Both the position numbers and the translations under genes were made by a program. The notes under the pieces are model-generated. The model had not been told where the DNA came from, did not search any database, and worked only from the letters and a program-made list of their open reading frames with translations. A stretch of DNA of 64,000 bases from Hemerocallis citrina (lineage: Eukaryota; Streptophyta; Magnoliopsida; Asparagales; Asphodelaceae). Each line of letters starts with the position of its first letter. Position 1 is the first letter of the stretch. This document shows positions 24,039 through 36,189 of this stretch, one piece after another. The stretch lies in contig CM030361.1 of the NCBI GenBank assembly GCA_017893485.1, positions 307,776,224 to 307,840,223 on the forward strand. The letters are read 5' to 3'.

Positions 24039-26507
24039 ATGGACTATTCGTGGGTGGAGGTTGTTAAAAAGAAAAAATTCGTCTCAAATTCCCTTACTCC
24101 CGCTTTCAACCTCTCTTCTAGTGGTGGGCAGGCGGTTTCGGCCCCGTTAAGGCCCAACATCACGAAGCTTCTGCCTGTCGCTTCATCTGCCTTCTCCCGC
24201 TCTATAGCCATACCATTCCCTTCCCTTCCTTCTCACTCCTCTTCTCACTCTCGTCGCCTGCGGTCGGCTTGCTTCCGCTGCCTTCAGTACGGCCACATCA
24301 AAATCGACTGCCCTAACAAAATGAAATGCATTTTCTGCCTTAAAGATGGGCATGCTAAGCACCGTTGCTTCGCTCTCCAAAAAATATTAGGGCTCCCAAG
24401 AGGTTCGTCGATTTCTGATCAAGTTCTTGCCGCGGTGGATCTCTCTGCACTTCGTAGTAAGTTGCCCCCACCTAAATCCTCTTACTCTCAGAAGAATCCC
24501 CCGAAACCCACCTCTCCATTGCTCCCCACTCCTTCTCTGGATCTTTGCCTAAGCGACAGCTCCCTACCCCCTCCCCTGGCCTCCTCGGAGCCTCCCACCC
24601 TTTCCACTAAGCATGCCATCACCCAAGTCTTCATCCCTAAGACTGAACTGACGGATCGTCTGAAGTACTTTGGTACCTATCGAGCCATTTCCTTTGTTGG
24701 AGGTTCGGTGCCCTTCTTCACGCTTAACTCCTTCCTTAGCAATTTCTGCAACATCAAAGATTGGGATTGGGTTCTCTACAACTGCTCTAATGGTGATATG
24801 GTCATCCGATGCCCATCTCCAAAGATGTTGGACGATCTCATTGCGAACCCAGGCCTGGCCATTGGTGGCATCTCCCTCTCTGTTAGACGATGGGTGCAGA
24901 TCCCTGCCCCACCAAAGGACCTCAATTCCTCTGACTTTAAAGTCTCCCTGGTGGGGCTTCCTCCCTTTTGTGACTCACTCCGATAAGTAGGTGATATGGC
25001 GAAGTGCATTGGTGACATTGTGAGTATCTCTTCTAAGGCAAGACTGGCCTCTGGCAGTCTGCAGATCGAGGCCATATTTCGATGCTCCAATCGCCCTAAT
25101 CGTATTGAAGCTTTCTGTTTAACTGATGGCATTTCGTCGTTCACTGTATCGGCTCATTATCACGATCCTATTTCCACTAGCAATTTTCCTTCTCTCTCCC
25201 CCTCCGAGACTGCAGCGCCATCCTTTGGCTCTGATCTTTCCGCAACATTTCACCCTGGTGGTGCGTCTTCTTCAAAAGTTAAGAGCGCTGCAGTGAAAGT
25301 GGGTTCTCTGAGTGCTTCTTGCAGTAAATTCTCTTTCCCTCGTAGGCCGGCAGTTCCTCTTTCTAAGCCGAAGATTTCTCCAACTAAGGCTCCTAACCTA
25401 GTTTGGATTAATCCTGAACTTCAAGCGGCGAAGGGAGCTTCTTCGGTTACTGCGTCGGCCTCTCAGCCTCCTGAATCTACCATTCCCCATCCCCCCAAAA
25501 TCCAGCGGCCAATCTTACCTTCCTCCTCTGCAGTGGTGGAGGCTCCCCCTCCCGCTACTAAGAGTAAGGATCCTTCATCCGGCTGGCCAGCGTGGGAAAT
25601 CAATCAACACTTTGCCTCAGACTGGGAGAGATTTCAGCAGCTTGCTCATTTCCCCACTCAGAGGAAGTCGGACCCTGCACTCTCGCCTTCAAAATCCAAA
25701 CTGTTGTCTCCCCACAAAGAGGCAGCTTGGATGGATCAAGACCCTCTACTCTTAGAGGAGGAAGCTGAGCTGGAGCGTGGTTGTCAACCCAAGCAGGTAT
25801 TTCCCTTCGCTGCTTCTATGTCCTTTCCATTTGGTTGTTTCTTAGTTGCGGAATGGATTTTTAAGCTATTACTTTTGGGATTCCATCCTCTTGCATTTAC
25901 TGCGTCGTTCGATCCTATTCCCAGTATTGGGATTTGCCCATTCGGGACTTCGTTCCGAGGATGGATGTCGCCATCACTCGTGACGAAGGCCCAGGGTATT
26001 TTGGGGATCCTTCCTCCTGTCATCCTCAATCACTCCCCTTGCCCTCTCTCGTTTCCCACGGGGACCTCCAAACCCCGTGTTGACCCCAATCACTCAACCT
26101 CCTCGGGTGACGCCTCTTTTCCCTCCCCTCCCTTGCAGGAGATAGGGTCTCCTGTCTCCACTCTTGGGTATCCCTTACGGGTACCCCTTCGTGTTATCCG
26201 ATCTAGTGCGAGACTTAAGGCTAAAAAAAGTTTGGCTGCTGAAGCGTGTAGGTCCCCTGATAAGATCAGGCCTTGTCCTATCTTTGGCGACAGGCGGTCT
26301 TCCTTGTCTGCCCAGTCTTACCAGCATGCTCCCACTCAGTTAGGATCCATTTACAGCCCCTCTTTTGACTCGCTTTCTAACAGCGAGCTTGCCTCCTTGG
26401 CGCAGGACTTGGGACTCCTGATTGACCCAACTGACTTCCATTGTATTCTCTCCCTCAGGAGGAAGGAACGTCGTAGAGTTCTGGAGCACCATTGTGCCCA
26501 TGATTAG
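24039..26507 (+). pseudogene. LINE ORF1 (nucleic-acid-binding protein)
   Basis: ATG at 24039 gives MDYSWVEVVKKKKF. Two adjacent CCHC knuckles follow at about residues 78-110 (CFRCLQYGHIKIDC and CIFCLKDGHAKHRC). A folded region resembling the DUF4283/RRM-like part of plant LINE ORF1 comes next (FGTYRAISFVGGSVPFF, WDWVLYNCSNGDMVIRCPS), then a long Ser/Pro-rich tail. One TAA at 24984-24986 interrupts the frame, which otherwise runs in the same frame to TAG at 26505-26507 (about 823 codons). ORF1 proteins coat the LINE RNA. The knuckles precede the RRM-like part here. Confidence 0.88.
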
Positions 26508-29500
26508 TGTATCATGGAACATTCGTGGTCTTCACTGCCCGTCCAAACAATGGGCGATCTATGACTTAATCTCATCTTCTCGTTGTGACATTATCTCCAT
26601 CTAAGAATCTAAACTGGAATCACCCTCCCCCTCTATCTTGAGAGCCTTAGGTGGATCCACGATTGCCAAGTGGATCTCCCTAGATGCCATCAGTTCTAGG
26701 GGAGGGATCCTCTTCGGCTACAAAGAATCGTGTTTCTCGCTCATCGCTGTGCAGCGTCTTAATTTCTTCCTTATCGTCCAACTACAATGGACCACCTTTA
26801 ATTGTCCCCTCATGGTCATTTCGGTGTATGGCCCCTCTACTTTAGAGAGGAGGCCCTCTTTTTGGAATGAGTTTCTTTCGTTACAAAGCTTGTCCACCGA
26901 TCTCTGTATTTTTTGCGGTGATTTCAACGTCACCCGATTTGTTTCCGAAAGAACTAACCCGTCCCTCTCTAATTCTCAATCTAGCATCTTTAACGACTGT
27001 ATTCGGGAATTGCAATTATCCGATTTACCGATCTCCGGTAGATCCTTCACTTGGTCCAACCAACGTGATCCCCCGACCTTGGCAAAACTAGATCGTTTCT
27101 TGGTCTCGCAAGCCTGGATTTCTCGTTTCCAGCGATCTTTCTCTCAGGCCTTCCCCAACCCCTCGTCGGATCACGTCCCTATCGTTCTCTACTCCAACTT
27201 TTCTTTCAACCAGCAGCACAAATTTCGCTTTGAAAAGTTCTGGCTACAAGACCAGCTTTTCGTCTCTCTGGTGGAGGAATGTCTTGCTTCTATCACCGGA
27301 TCAGCAGGGATGGGCAATATTCTTCTTAAACTCCATGCTATCAAGTATGGCTGTAAAATCTGGCGAGCCGAGCGTCAGAGAAATACTAATTTCCTCAAAT
27401 CTTTCCTTCTTCAATCCATCGAGTCCATCGATAGAATGGAAGAGGTTGGTCCCTTGACCGATTCCTTTAGATTGGAACGTCGTTCTTGCAAGCAAGAATA
27501 TTCCGAAATCCTCTATCAAGATCATATTAAATGGGCTCAAAGAGCTAGGGTTAGGTGGTTGAAAGAGGGAGATGTCAATACGGCGTTCTTTCAGAACTTT
27601 GCCTCCCATAGGCAACGTAGCAATCGCATTTCCTCCATCTCGGTTCAGGGAGTGGACCTTTTCAGCAATGAGGATATTCACCGCGAATTTCACTTGTTTT
27701 ACAAAAACCTTATTGGATTGTCCAAACCCCGCTCAATTGAGCTTGATTGGTCCCAACTTTACGGTAACCAAACCTACGATCTCTCATCTCTCGAGGCCCC
27801 TTTCTCTATGGAAGAAATTAAATCAGCGTTCTTTGCCTTAAAAAGTGATTCAGCTCCGGGGCCCGATGGGTTCCCCGCCTTCTTTTTCTAAAAATTTTGG
27901 GAGTGGCTTAAGGAAGATCTTTTTAAGATGTTCCAGGACCTTCATTTCGGAAATTTTTCTTTTGATCGCATCAATTATGTGCATATTGTGCTTATCCCCA
28001 AGCTTGTGGGTGCACACTTACTGTCTAACTTCAGGCCCATCAGTTTGATCAATACCACTTTCAAAATTGTTATGAAAGTCCTTTCAGCTAGGCTGAGTGA
28101 GATCATCCCACCTATGATCGATTCGGCTCAATCAGGTTTTATCAAGGAACGTTTCATTCTCGATAGTGTGGCGTCTGCCCAGGAAATCATCTCCTTTTGT
28201 CATAGATCTCAAACGGAAGGCATTCTCCTCAAACTCGACTTTCAAAAAGCTTATGACAATGTTAATTGGGATTTTCTTCTTGACATTCTCACCCACCGTG
28301 GGTTTGGTCCCAAATGGATTTCATGGGTTAGATCCAGCTTGTATTTAGGGACTTCCTCCTTATTCATCAATGGTTCGGAAGGTCACAAGTTCAAAGTCAA
28401 ATGTGGCCTTCGCCAGGGAGACCCCCTCTCCTCTCTTCTTTTTGCCCTTGTAGCTGATGTTTTTAGCAGGCTCCTTAGGCATGCTTGGAGTTCGCAAATG
28501 ATAGAGGGACTCGGTCATTCTCCTCACTTTGAGGGGGTTCTTAACCTGCAATATGCAAATGATACCATTATTTTCACTAAACCGAATGTCCATTCCCTTC
28601 GGAACCTCAAACTTCTCCTTTACTGCTTTGAATCTGCGTCGGGATTGTTAATCAATTTCCAAAAATTGTCGGTCCTTTGGCTGGGAGGGTTCCCCAACCG
28701 ACAGGCCGAGATCTCCAACTTTTTTAATTGCCCCTCAGCGTCTTTTCCTATCACTTACCTTGGCATTCCCCTTAGATGGGGCAAGCTGCATAGATCAGAC
28801 TGGTTTCCACTTATTGACAAAGTGGAAGCCAGGCTCAGTGTGTGGTCAGGTAAAGTGCTTTCCCGAGGTGGTAGATTAATCCTCATTAACTCGGTGTTAT
28901 CAGCCATGCCCCTTTATTTTATGTCTTTTTACTACCTCCCCTCCTGGGTTATCAAAAGGTTACATCAAATCAGAAGCAACTTCTTCTGGACAGGATCCTC
29001 GTCCTTTAAACCTGGTTCCCACATTTGCCAGTGGAAAATGATTTGCACTTCCAAACCGGAAGGAGGGTTGGGTGTTCTGGATCTCAGAGACCATAACATC
29101 GCCCTCCTAGGTAAATGGCTGTGGCTCCTTCATTACCGTGACAACTTACCTTGGATACGGTGTATCAAGGATTACCGCTCTCGCTCTCGCTGTTGGTGGG
29201 AATTCCCTTCGACTGTTAATCGCCTAGCCTTCCCCTTCTGGAAAGGTGTCTGGAAGGCATCAGCCGCTTTCCACTGTAGTATCTCTCGTACCTGCGCAGA
29301 CGGGTCTAGAGCGAAATTTTGGACAGATCTTTGGATCGGTAACATCAAACTCTCTACTGGGTACCCCTCTTTATTTCATCTGGCTTCCGACCCCTCAACA
29401 ACGGTTGCAGAGTCTTTCACTATCATTGACGGCACGCGTCATTGGATCATTCCATTTGTGATTGACCTTCCTCCACCTCTCTCAGAGATTTTCAATAATC

Positions 29501-30166
29501 TCATCTCTCATCTCAATCACTACGAATGGAGGTCTAGTGAAGGTATTGCTTGGCGATGGACAGAATCTGGCTCCTTTTCTGTTAAATCTTTCTACAGTTT
29601 TCTTAACTCTAGGGGCGTTCAATCATCTGTTGCAAATCTTATTTGGGGGTCTGCCGCCCCCCCCTTAAGGTGAAGATTAATTTGTGGCTGGCGTATCATG
29701 GTAAACTGCTCACTGTTGATGTTCTTAATAGGAGGAATTTAGCTTGGGGGCAACGTTGCCCATTATGTGTTCACCACTCGGAAGATGTTAATCACCTTTT
29801 CGTTCAGTGCCCTGCCATCCTACCTTTGTGGAGGATCAGTTCTCTTGCGTGGAATATGGGATCTACTCCCCCCACTTTAGCCGACGTTTGGTCCTTAAAG
29901 CCATCGAACGCTTTGTTCAATAGCGCGTGGGTTTTGTCTGTTCATATCATCATATGGATTATTTGGAAGGAAAGGAACCAGCGATTGTTTGAGCATCGCT
30001 GCTCCTCTCTATGGCTATAATTGAAGCGTTTTCATTTTTGTTCAAGCTCTGGAGCTCGGACCCTTCTTACAAAGGCAGAGCTTCTCTGGATTTTCAAAAA
30101 TTAAACGTCTCTGTTCGCTGTCTCAGTAACCTGCATGCTTTATTTCCCCAGCATTATTCATTTTAA
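26500..30166 (+). pseudogene. LINE ORF2: endonuclease, reverse transcriptase, zinc domain
   Basis: ATG at 26500 overlaps the ORF1 stop (ATGATTAG). The apurinic-type endonuclease shows SWNIRGL, CGDFNVTRF, SGRSFTWSNQ, LAKLDRFLVS and SSDHVPIVL. RT follows with SAPGPDGFPAFFF, FRPISLINTTFKI, LKLDFQKAYDNVNWDFL and GLRQGDPLS. The catalytic motif reads QYANDTIIF near 28550-28580 instead of YADD, so one catalytic Asp is Asn. A zf-RVT segment lies near 29640-29850. Stops at 26602 and 27889 look like Gln codons turned to TAA. A C-run near 29660 and a site near 30000 cause frameshifts. The frame ends with TAA at 30164-30166. Confidence 0.93.
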
Positions 30167-31240
30167 ATGCTTAACTCTATTTCTCCACTGATTTTACAAT
30201 TTCTTTCTCTCTGTTTCCCTTGCAGATCTGATCTCCCACTAGTGGAGTTACTGGCCTCGTTGCCTTTTGCTGTGATGATGCAACTCCCCCGTATTTTGGT
30301 TCTTCTGGATTTAGGCTCGGTTGGTAGTTTTTCTTCCTCTTTCCCTCTCTTCTTTTCTTCTTTTGGGTTGTCTATACTTTTGGACTTTGGTTGTTTGTGC
30401 TTGGAGAGTTTATGGCTGTTCCCTTAGTGGATTATTATATATGTTCTGTTCTTCTTCTGCTTATGCATTCTTTTGTGGTATGCTATATGGTTGGTTTAAA
30501 ATTGTTCATTGACTTGGCTGCTCGGGTTATCTCTGGACCTGGTGTGTTTCGTTATTTTGATGCTTCGTTTATTTCTTGGCGCATGTTCTTCTTGAGCTCA
30601 TTGGTATGGCTTTTCTGAGCTTAGGCTGTTGGTAGAGAGTGGAACATCTCTCTTTTCTTTGTGTTGTGTGGAGCGTTGTTGCTTCCTGCTCTGCTTGGCA
30701 GGGGTGCTGTGTTCCCTCCAGCGATGTCTTCTTGCAGGTGTTAAGTGGGCACTGATGTGTAGATGCCTTGACGTTTTTAGACATTTTTTGGGCACCATTG
30801 TTTCTGTTTTTTGTTGGCTCCCCGTGTAGGAATGCAGCGCGCATATCAGGTTGCACTGATGCTTCGCTGTAGCCCTCTGTTCTTCCGGGCTGCACAGTTG
30901 CATTGCGGCCCCTCCCAGTTTCGCTCAGTCTTGGCCTCCACACCTGCTGTTGGTCAAGCTATGATCGATCGTAGTGTGTTGTCTTCCTTGCTCTACTTGC
31001 TAGCAGACTCGAGCGATTGCTCAGGTGCCCTCGATGCCAACAGCCAACATCGCCCCAGTCTTCCGTTCTCTTATTGTATAGTCTATTTTATTGTTTCCGT
31101 TTGTATTTATGCGTCTTTTGCGTGTTTTACCTCTTGTAAAACAGTGTAATGTACATTACTCTTGGAGTTAATATATGCATTTTTGGTGTGGCTGGAGTCG
31201 AGAGACTCTATCCGTTTTCATCAAAAAAAAAAAAAAAAAA
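30167..31240 (+). other. LINE 3' untranslated region and poly(A) tail
   Basis: T- and G-rich transcribed-type sequence without coding features, ending in TCCGTTTTCATC and 18 A residues (31223-31240). A similar TTTTATC-poly(A) end occurs at 46820-46841. Confidence 0.85.
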
Positions 31241-31255
31241 TTAAATACACTAAAT
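31241..31255. repeat. right LINE target-site duplication
   Basis: Exact copy of 23141-23155. The solo LTR sequence resumes here. Confidence 0.95.
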
Positions 31256-33399
31256 ATAACATTATAAACACAATTGTACATTATAAAACATAGAATCCCA
31301 ATTCTGGACAGCAGTAGGTTGTTGTACCAAAATCAGAATTCCCGTTGCTACAGGATAGCAAAAGTGGATCCGTCAGGTGGTCTAGAAACTAGACTCCTGC
31401 CCGGTTCCAACGCGTACTTAAAGTCTACATTCCGACAACGATAGCTAGGCCAAATACAATAATCTTTATAGATTTTAGTTTCTGACTGGGTGTCAATGTT
31501 GTCTAATTGCAGTTATAAAGGCAGTAAATAATCATTACAAAAATCAGTAAAAATAATTTTTAATACCCTAAACATGTTATCTACAAATATGGAATTTATC
31601 TTGGCCATATATAATCATTAGTCCACTTAATTTATCAGCCTAACATGTTATGTACATGAATTTGAAATTTCAGCGTAGCTGTAGCAAAAGGGTCATAACT
31701 CGGGCGATATAAATCAGAATTCGGAAATTCTGGTGTCTATTTACATCTAACAAATAGGTCTACGTTTCATTTTCAGGGAGTTTCTGATTTTAATGAAGTT
31801 GTCTAGGTCGAAACAGTACAATAAGATTCAGGTTGGTGTAAATTCCAGAATAGTCAACATGTTCATTTTGGGTAAAACGGTTGAAAGTTAAGAATAATAA
31901 ATTGGAGTTTAATAATCATAATCACATCGAACCAATCTTATGTGAACATGGTATTAAGGTAGATGATATCCATAATTCTAATAATTACAACTCAACTAAT
32001 TTATCAATAGCAATCACATTAACAATCAACTAATTTATGCAATCTACTATAGCTAGTTGTCATTAATGTCATGATATGAAATGTGTCAATAATTCCCTAT
32101 TTTTATATTCAATAACTATAACTACATGGGTGTATGTAAGATCCCTATATATTAGAGGCAAAAAGAAGGCACGAAGTCGAGATTACCACTTGGATTCGCT
32201 CGTGTAAATCCGTGGCATCTCAACGATAGATACAATAACATTTTACGATATTCAATAGGATCCACTTGCGGAATTCAATAAAAATATCGAATATGATACA
32301 ATAAATATTCGATAAGAAATGACTTTCCTTTTTGACGACGATTAGATCCACTTGTTGAAGAAAATTGGAATCAAAAAATTTCGGACGAAGTCTCCCAAAA
32401 GCACGTGTGAAGCACGTGCAAAATCCAATGGTAGATCGAATTTTCCCCACACCAGATCGGTCCAGAACACCAAACGGAAACCCAGATCCGATGTGGCCGA
32501 ACACAAAACCCCAGATCCCACCACTAACATCTCTCCCATACACCGGATTCAAGTGGCTAGAACACGGGACGGTAATCAGCACAGATCTGATCAAGACCAG
32601 ATCTTGATCAGATTCGACGGTGGAGATTGAATCCCGCCCAACACTGCTTTCCTCCATCTTCTTCTTCTTCTTCCTTATTTTACTGAAATAGAGAATGAGA
32701 GAGGGAGTAGCGCCGGCGCCGGAAGCGGTGGCTAGCGGCAAAGCGAGTGGCAGCACCCGGCGGCTACGCCGACGAGGGTTGGCTGCGCCGGCAGGGCGCA
32801 CAGGGAGGCGCAACACACGATCGCTGCGACTGTTGTTGCTCTGGTTGGCGACGCCAAGGCCAGGCACACCGTGCAGGGCGACGCAGCGGTCTGTCGACGC
32901 TGCAGTGCGGCAAGGCAGAGGAGAGGCACCGCTGCCGTCGAAGGTGGATGAGGATAGGCGAGGTCGTAGAGGGAGATCGACTGCAGCGCGAGGGCGGTGC
33001 GGAGGAGGCACGCCGACGCTGCACTCGCACGAAGGTGGGGTGCGACGTAGGAGGTCGGGGGCGGCGCGTCACAAGGTAGAGGACGTGAGAAGAGAGAGTG
33101 GGATGGGAGAGAGGAAGAAGATGTTGGGTTTGGGGTTTTTGATTTGTTTTGTTTGGTTTTGGTTTTGTTTTGGTTGGTTTAAACAGGGAAGGGGAGAGAG
33201 AGAGAGAGATAGCACGATTAGGGGGCTTAATAGTAGGGATTTAGTTACTCAAATTGGGAGTTACAGATCATGGAGATTGTGGGGGAGTGATTAGGAGAAT
33301 TGATAGGGATTAGTCCATTAGGGAGAGATTGGGGGTAGTTTGGGTTATTGGATTTGGATCCAATAAGATATGGGTCTTGGTTTTGGGTTTAAAAATCGA

Positions 33400-33780
33400 A
33401 TAGAAGATAATTAAATAGAATAGGCTTTATAAGGCACACTTATATATACACATACACATTAAATCATGAACAATTAAACTAATAGTATTAAAAATAATAA
33501 TAACAATATCAAATAGAAATGATAATACTAATAACAATAATAATAACAAATTTTGATTTTCAATAAATAATCAAAGATGACAATAATAATATAAACTAAT
33601 AATCATATTCGTAGCAGTAAAAATAATAATAATATTAGCAACGACGGTAATAATAATAGTAACGATAATAATAACATGAATACAATAATAAAATTTGAGT
33701 TCAGTAGATTCATTAAAAATCATTGAAATCCAAATCGAAATAACATAATAGATTTGGACTAAAATATAAATAGTCGATCA
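33400..33780. repeat. AAT/TAA-rich tract in the solo LTR
   Basis: Long run of AATAATAAC-type trinucleotides with scattered GATA. Low complexity. Confidence 0.7.
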
Positions 33781-33952
33781 TTTGAAAACGGCAAATAAGG
33801 TTGAAGTATTCCATTATTCGATAATAAATATAATTGTTCGAGAAAATGTTCTAAATGTAAAGTTCAAGCCGGATTTAACAAATACTGAATTTATAATTTT
33901 TAAATACATAAAAATACATAGAAAATACGCATTTTCAAAAACAGGGGTTACA

Positions 33953-33957
33953 GTTTC
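33953..33957. repeat. right target duplication GTTTC of the solo LTR
   Basis: Matches GTTTC at 22063-22067. With one copy removed, the copia-2 gag frame is continuous. Confidence 0.9.
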
Positions 33958-35114
33958 TTGGCATAGTCTTTCAAATCATCACATATATCTACAAGTTCAT
34001 CATAAGTTGGTTGTTCGATTACCTCTTCTTGAGAAGGTGATTGCACATCACCACTCTCAAGAGCCATGAAGCCGACGTCACCGTGATCTTTCTCTTCCTC
34101 ATTAGAGTCCGAGTCTAGCCAAGTTGCCTTTAGCGCCTTTTTCTTCTGCCTTGGATTTGAGCGATAATATTCCCTGTTCCTGTCTTGTTGACTGGAACAG
34201 TTTGTACGGATGTGTCCGAGTTTCTTGCACTTGTAGCATACGTCTTCTTTCTCCTTTTCCCTTTCTTCTTGATACCTGCCATATTTCTTGTTTTTGAGAT
34301 ACTTACGAAATTGTCTTGTTAAAGAGCAATGTCCTCGTCTGACTCCTCATGTTCTGAATCAGCTTTTGATGATCGGGCTCTTTCTGCTTTTAGTGCAATA
34401 GTTTTCTCCTCAGTCTTTGGTTCAATCCCGATATTCTGCCTGTATCGCTTTGTCTCCAGCATTTCCATCTCGTACGTTTTTAGCTTCCCTTGAAATGTAT
34501 AGTAATCGAATCCCTTCTCTTCGAGAGTCTCTCTCATTGCCGTGGTCTTAACGTCCCACTCTGGTGTGAGACAGCTTATGAGCTTTTCGACCTTTCGGTC
34601 ATCATCAAGCCCTTTACCCAAGCTCTCAAGCTCGTGGGCAATTATATCGAAAAGTGCGAGCATTTGGTCAACATTTTCACCCGGCAACATGCGGAACACA
34701 TCAAATTTATAAAAACACAAATTCACGTTAGCTTTTACCTCTGAAGCAGTTCCTTCATGCTGCTTCAGTATATTGTTCCAGATTTTATAGGCTGTTTTGC
34801 AGTTACGTCCGCATCGCAATTGCTCTTCATTGTTCAACCCTGCATAAAGAACTGTCATGGCTTTGGAATTTGCTGTTTTGAGGGACAACTCTACCGGTGT
34901 GAATGCCTTCTTTCCATCGCTAACTGAGATTTCTATTTTGTTGATGCATACATTCCATATCTCTTCTCCGAGCATCTGTAAAAAAATGAGACATACGAAC
35001 TTTCCAGATGTCATAGCATTTTCCATCAAAAAATGGTGATCGTGTAAGACTTGTCCCATTGGAAACGAAAGGCTCCGATGAGTACAAGTTTTGGGGAGGA
35101 GGGATTTCGGCCAT
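33953..35114 (-). pseudogene. copia-2 gag (N-terminal and central part)
   Basis: ATG at 35114 gives MAEIPPPQNLYSSEPF and SPFFDGKCYDIWKVRMSHFF. A frameshift near 34970 leads into a UBN2-type copia gag domain (AMTVLYAGLNNEEQLRCG, KTAYKIWNNILKQHEGT, LISCLTPEW). After another shift at about 34320 comes LTRQFRKYLKNKK and an intact zinc knuckle, CYKCKKLGHIRTNC, near 34205. An acidic ATWLDSDSNEEE region and LVDICDDLKDYAKKL end exactly at the solo LTR. Two spaced zinc knuckles in one gag (this and 21430) recall Sirevirus-like gag proteins; that assignment is tentative. Confidence 0.92.
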
Positions 35115-35156
35115 TGGACCTTTCGCTTAAGCTTTTAAGCTTTTTATAAGCACCTC

Positions 35157-35168
35157 GCTCTGATACCA
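35157..35168 (-). other. copia-2 primer-binding site
   Basis: Complement of GCTCTGATACCA, i.e. TGGTATCAGAGC on the element strand. It lies one base from the 5' LTR end (TTCACA) and about 40 bases before the gag ATG. Confidence 0.95.
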
Positions 35169-35169
35169 C

Positions 35170-36189
35170 TGTGAATCACCCTTAGAAGGGTGAATAGGGT
35201 GATCTTGCGGAATCAAAAAAATTAAAGAAATAAAGTAAAATAGATTAATGTAAATGCAAGAGAGACACGAAACGCAAACTCAGATGACACAGCGATATAA
35301 CGTGGTTCGACCCCCACGTCTACGTCCTCACCACCTACATGTAGCAATTCTCTACCGCAAGTGTTCCACAATACTCAAAATCCTTAATACAGTGATTCTC
35401 GGATTCAGGCCGAAAGACCTATTACACCCACAGGAATTCTAATCCAAGTCCCGTCAATCTCACCGAAGTGGAAAAGAAAAGAAAAGAAAACTCAAGATCG
35501 TTTTGAGATCTTGACTGAAGAATACAACCAAATTCACGCTCACACTCGGATTGATTATCGAAGGATTATTTCAAAATATTTTTCTCAGAAGTACTAGGTA
35601 GAGAAGACACAATGGATTCGTTCTCTTAAGTAGAAGAGAAAGTGTATCGATCAAATATAGAAACGATACATTCCAAAACAGTATCAGCTCAAGTTGCGGT
35701 CGACCGTCAAAAACGTGCGGTCGACCGTTCAGCTCTCTAGCATAGCTAGAGAGTTGAAAGGTCGACCACTGTCTTAAGCAACTAAAGTTGCGGTCGACTG
35801 TGATGCGATCGACCGACATTATGTACGGTCGACCGGTCTTTGGTTGTATAATACGAATCCACTTTGTTTTCTTACCATAAATTAATCCATCTTTAATCAA
35901 TCATATACAATAATAATCTCACGAAAATATTACTAAAAATCCAGTCTTGATAGATTGCTTGGAGACCAATTAATTGAGAACTCCTTTTGAATAACTTTCT
36001 CTTTTGCTTGTGTATGCAATCTTCCTTTATTTTTTTTTGAGGGAAGCCATCTTCCTTTATTACTTTCCTTGTTTGTATATTTGTGAATTTCTCTTGGATC
36101 TTTTCTTGATGTTAATTGATCCTGAAAATCTGACACACTAAATTTAAACTTATTAGTACAAGTTAGCACGTTTTGTGCACACCAAACTA
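35170..36189 (-). repeat. copia-2 5' LTR (outer tip lost)
   Basis: Aligns with 5655-6655 from TGTGAATCACCC onward, carries the same GTCGAC motifs (35698-35840) and a ~31-bp extra insertion near 36030-36060 that repeats ATCTTCCTTTATT. Homology stops at ACCAAACTA near 36189, about 12 bp short of the expected tip, so the target duplication on this side is gone. Confidence 0.92.

Larger units (their letters stand above)
23156..31240 (+). mobile_element. full-length L1-type LINE
   Basis: 8,085 bp with 5' untranslated region (23156-24038), two overlapping ORFs, a 3' untranslated region of about 1.05 kb and an 18-base poly(A) tract (31223-31240), bounded by a perfect 15-bp duplication. The gene set (ORF1 with two zinc knuckles; ORF2 with endonuclease, RT and a C-terminal zinc region) is that of plant L1 elements. 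Both ORFs have a few nonsense or frameshift changes. The near-complete length and perfect duplication suggest it is younger than the copia-2 host. Confidence 0.95.
22068..33952 (-). mobile_element. solo LTR (gypsy-type, ~3.8 kb) interrupted by a LINE
   Basis: The plus-strand ends TGTCACGCCCTG (22068) and CAGGGGTTACA (to 33952) are inverted repeats of the TG...CA type. The flanking 5 bp are identical: GTTTC at 22063-22067 and at 33953-33957. No internal region, primer site or second LTR is present, so this is a solo LTR. Without the LINE and its duplicated target it is about 3.8 kb. Orientation is judged from its position-independent features and is less certain than its boundaries. Its GC-rich part (32600-33150) contains long frames on both strands that look non-coding, and 33420-33770 is AAT-rich. 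Confidence 0.9.
5655..36189 (-). mobile_element. copia-2: Ty1/copia element split by nested insertions
   Basis: Two similar ~1 kb LTRs (5655-6655 and 35170-36189) bound one minus-strand element. Read from the right: 5' LTR, primer-binding site, gag (35114 to 33953), solo-LTR insertion, gag end, protease and integrase (22067 to about 19967), gypsy insertion, RT end and RNase H (8087 to about 7500), 3' untranslated region, polypurine tract, 3' LTR. About 3.7-4 kb of copia sequence is left between the LTRs; most of the RT is missing. Both active-site checks that can be made (protease Asp, integrase second Asp) fail, so it is long dead. The target duplication cannot be confirmed, because the outer tip of the right LTR is lost. 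Confidence 0.9.

Noticed and set aside
24183..30943. Minus-strand frames opposite the LINE ORFs (for example 24776-25144, 27301-27693, 30569-30943)
   Set aside because: Shadows of LINE ORF1, ORF2 and the 3' untranslated region; no independent motif.
32220..33294. Long overlapping frames on both strands (263 and 199 codons)
   Set aside because: They lie in the GC-rich part of the solo LTR. Arg/Pro/Gly-rich translations on both strands are the result of composition, not of coding.
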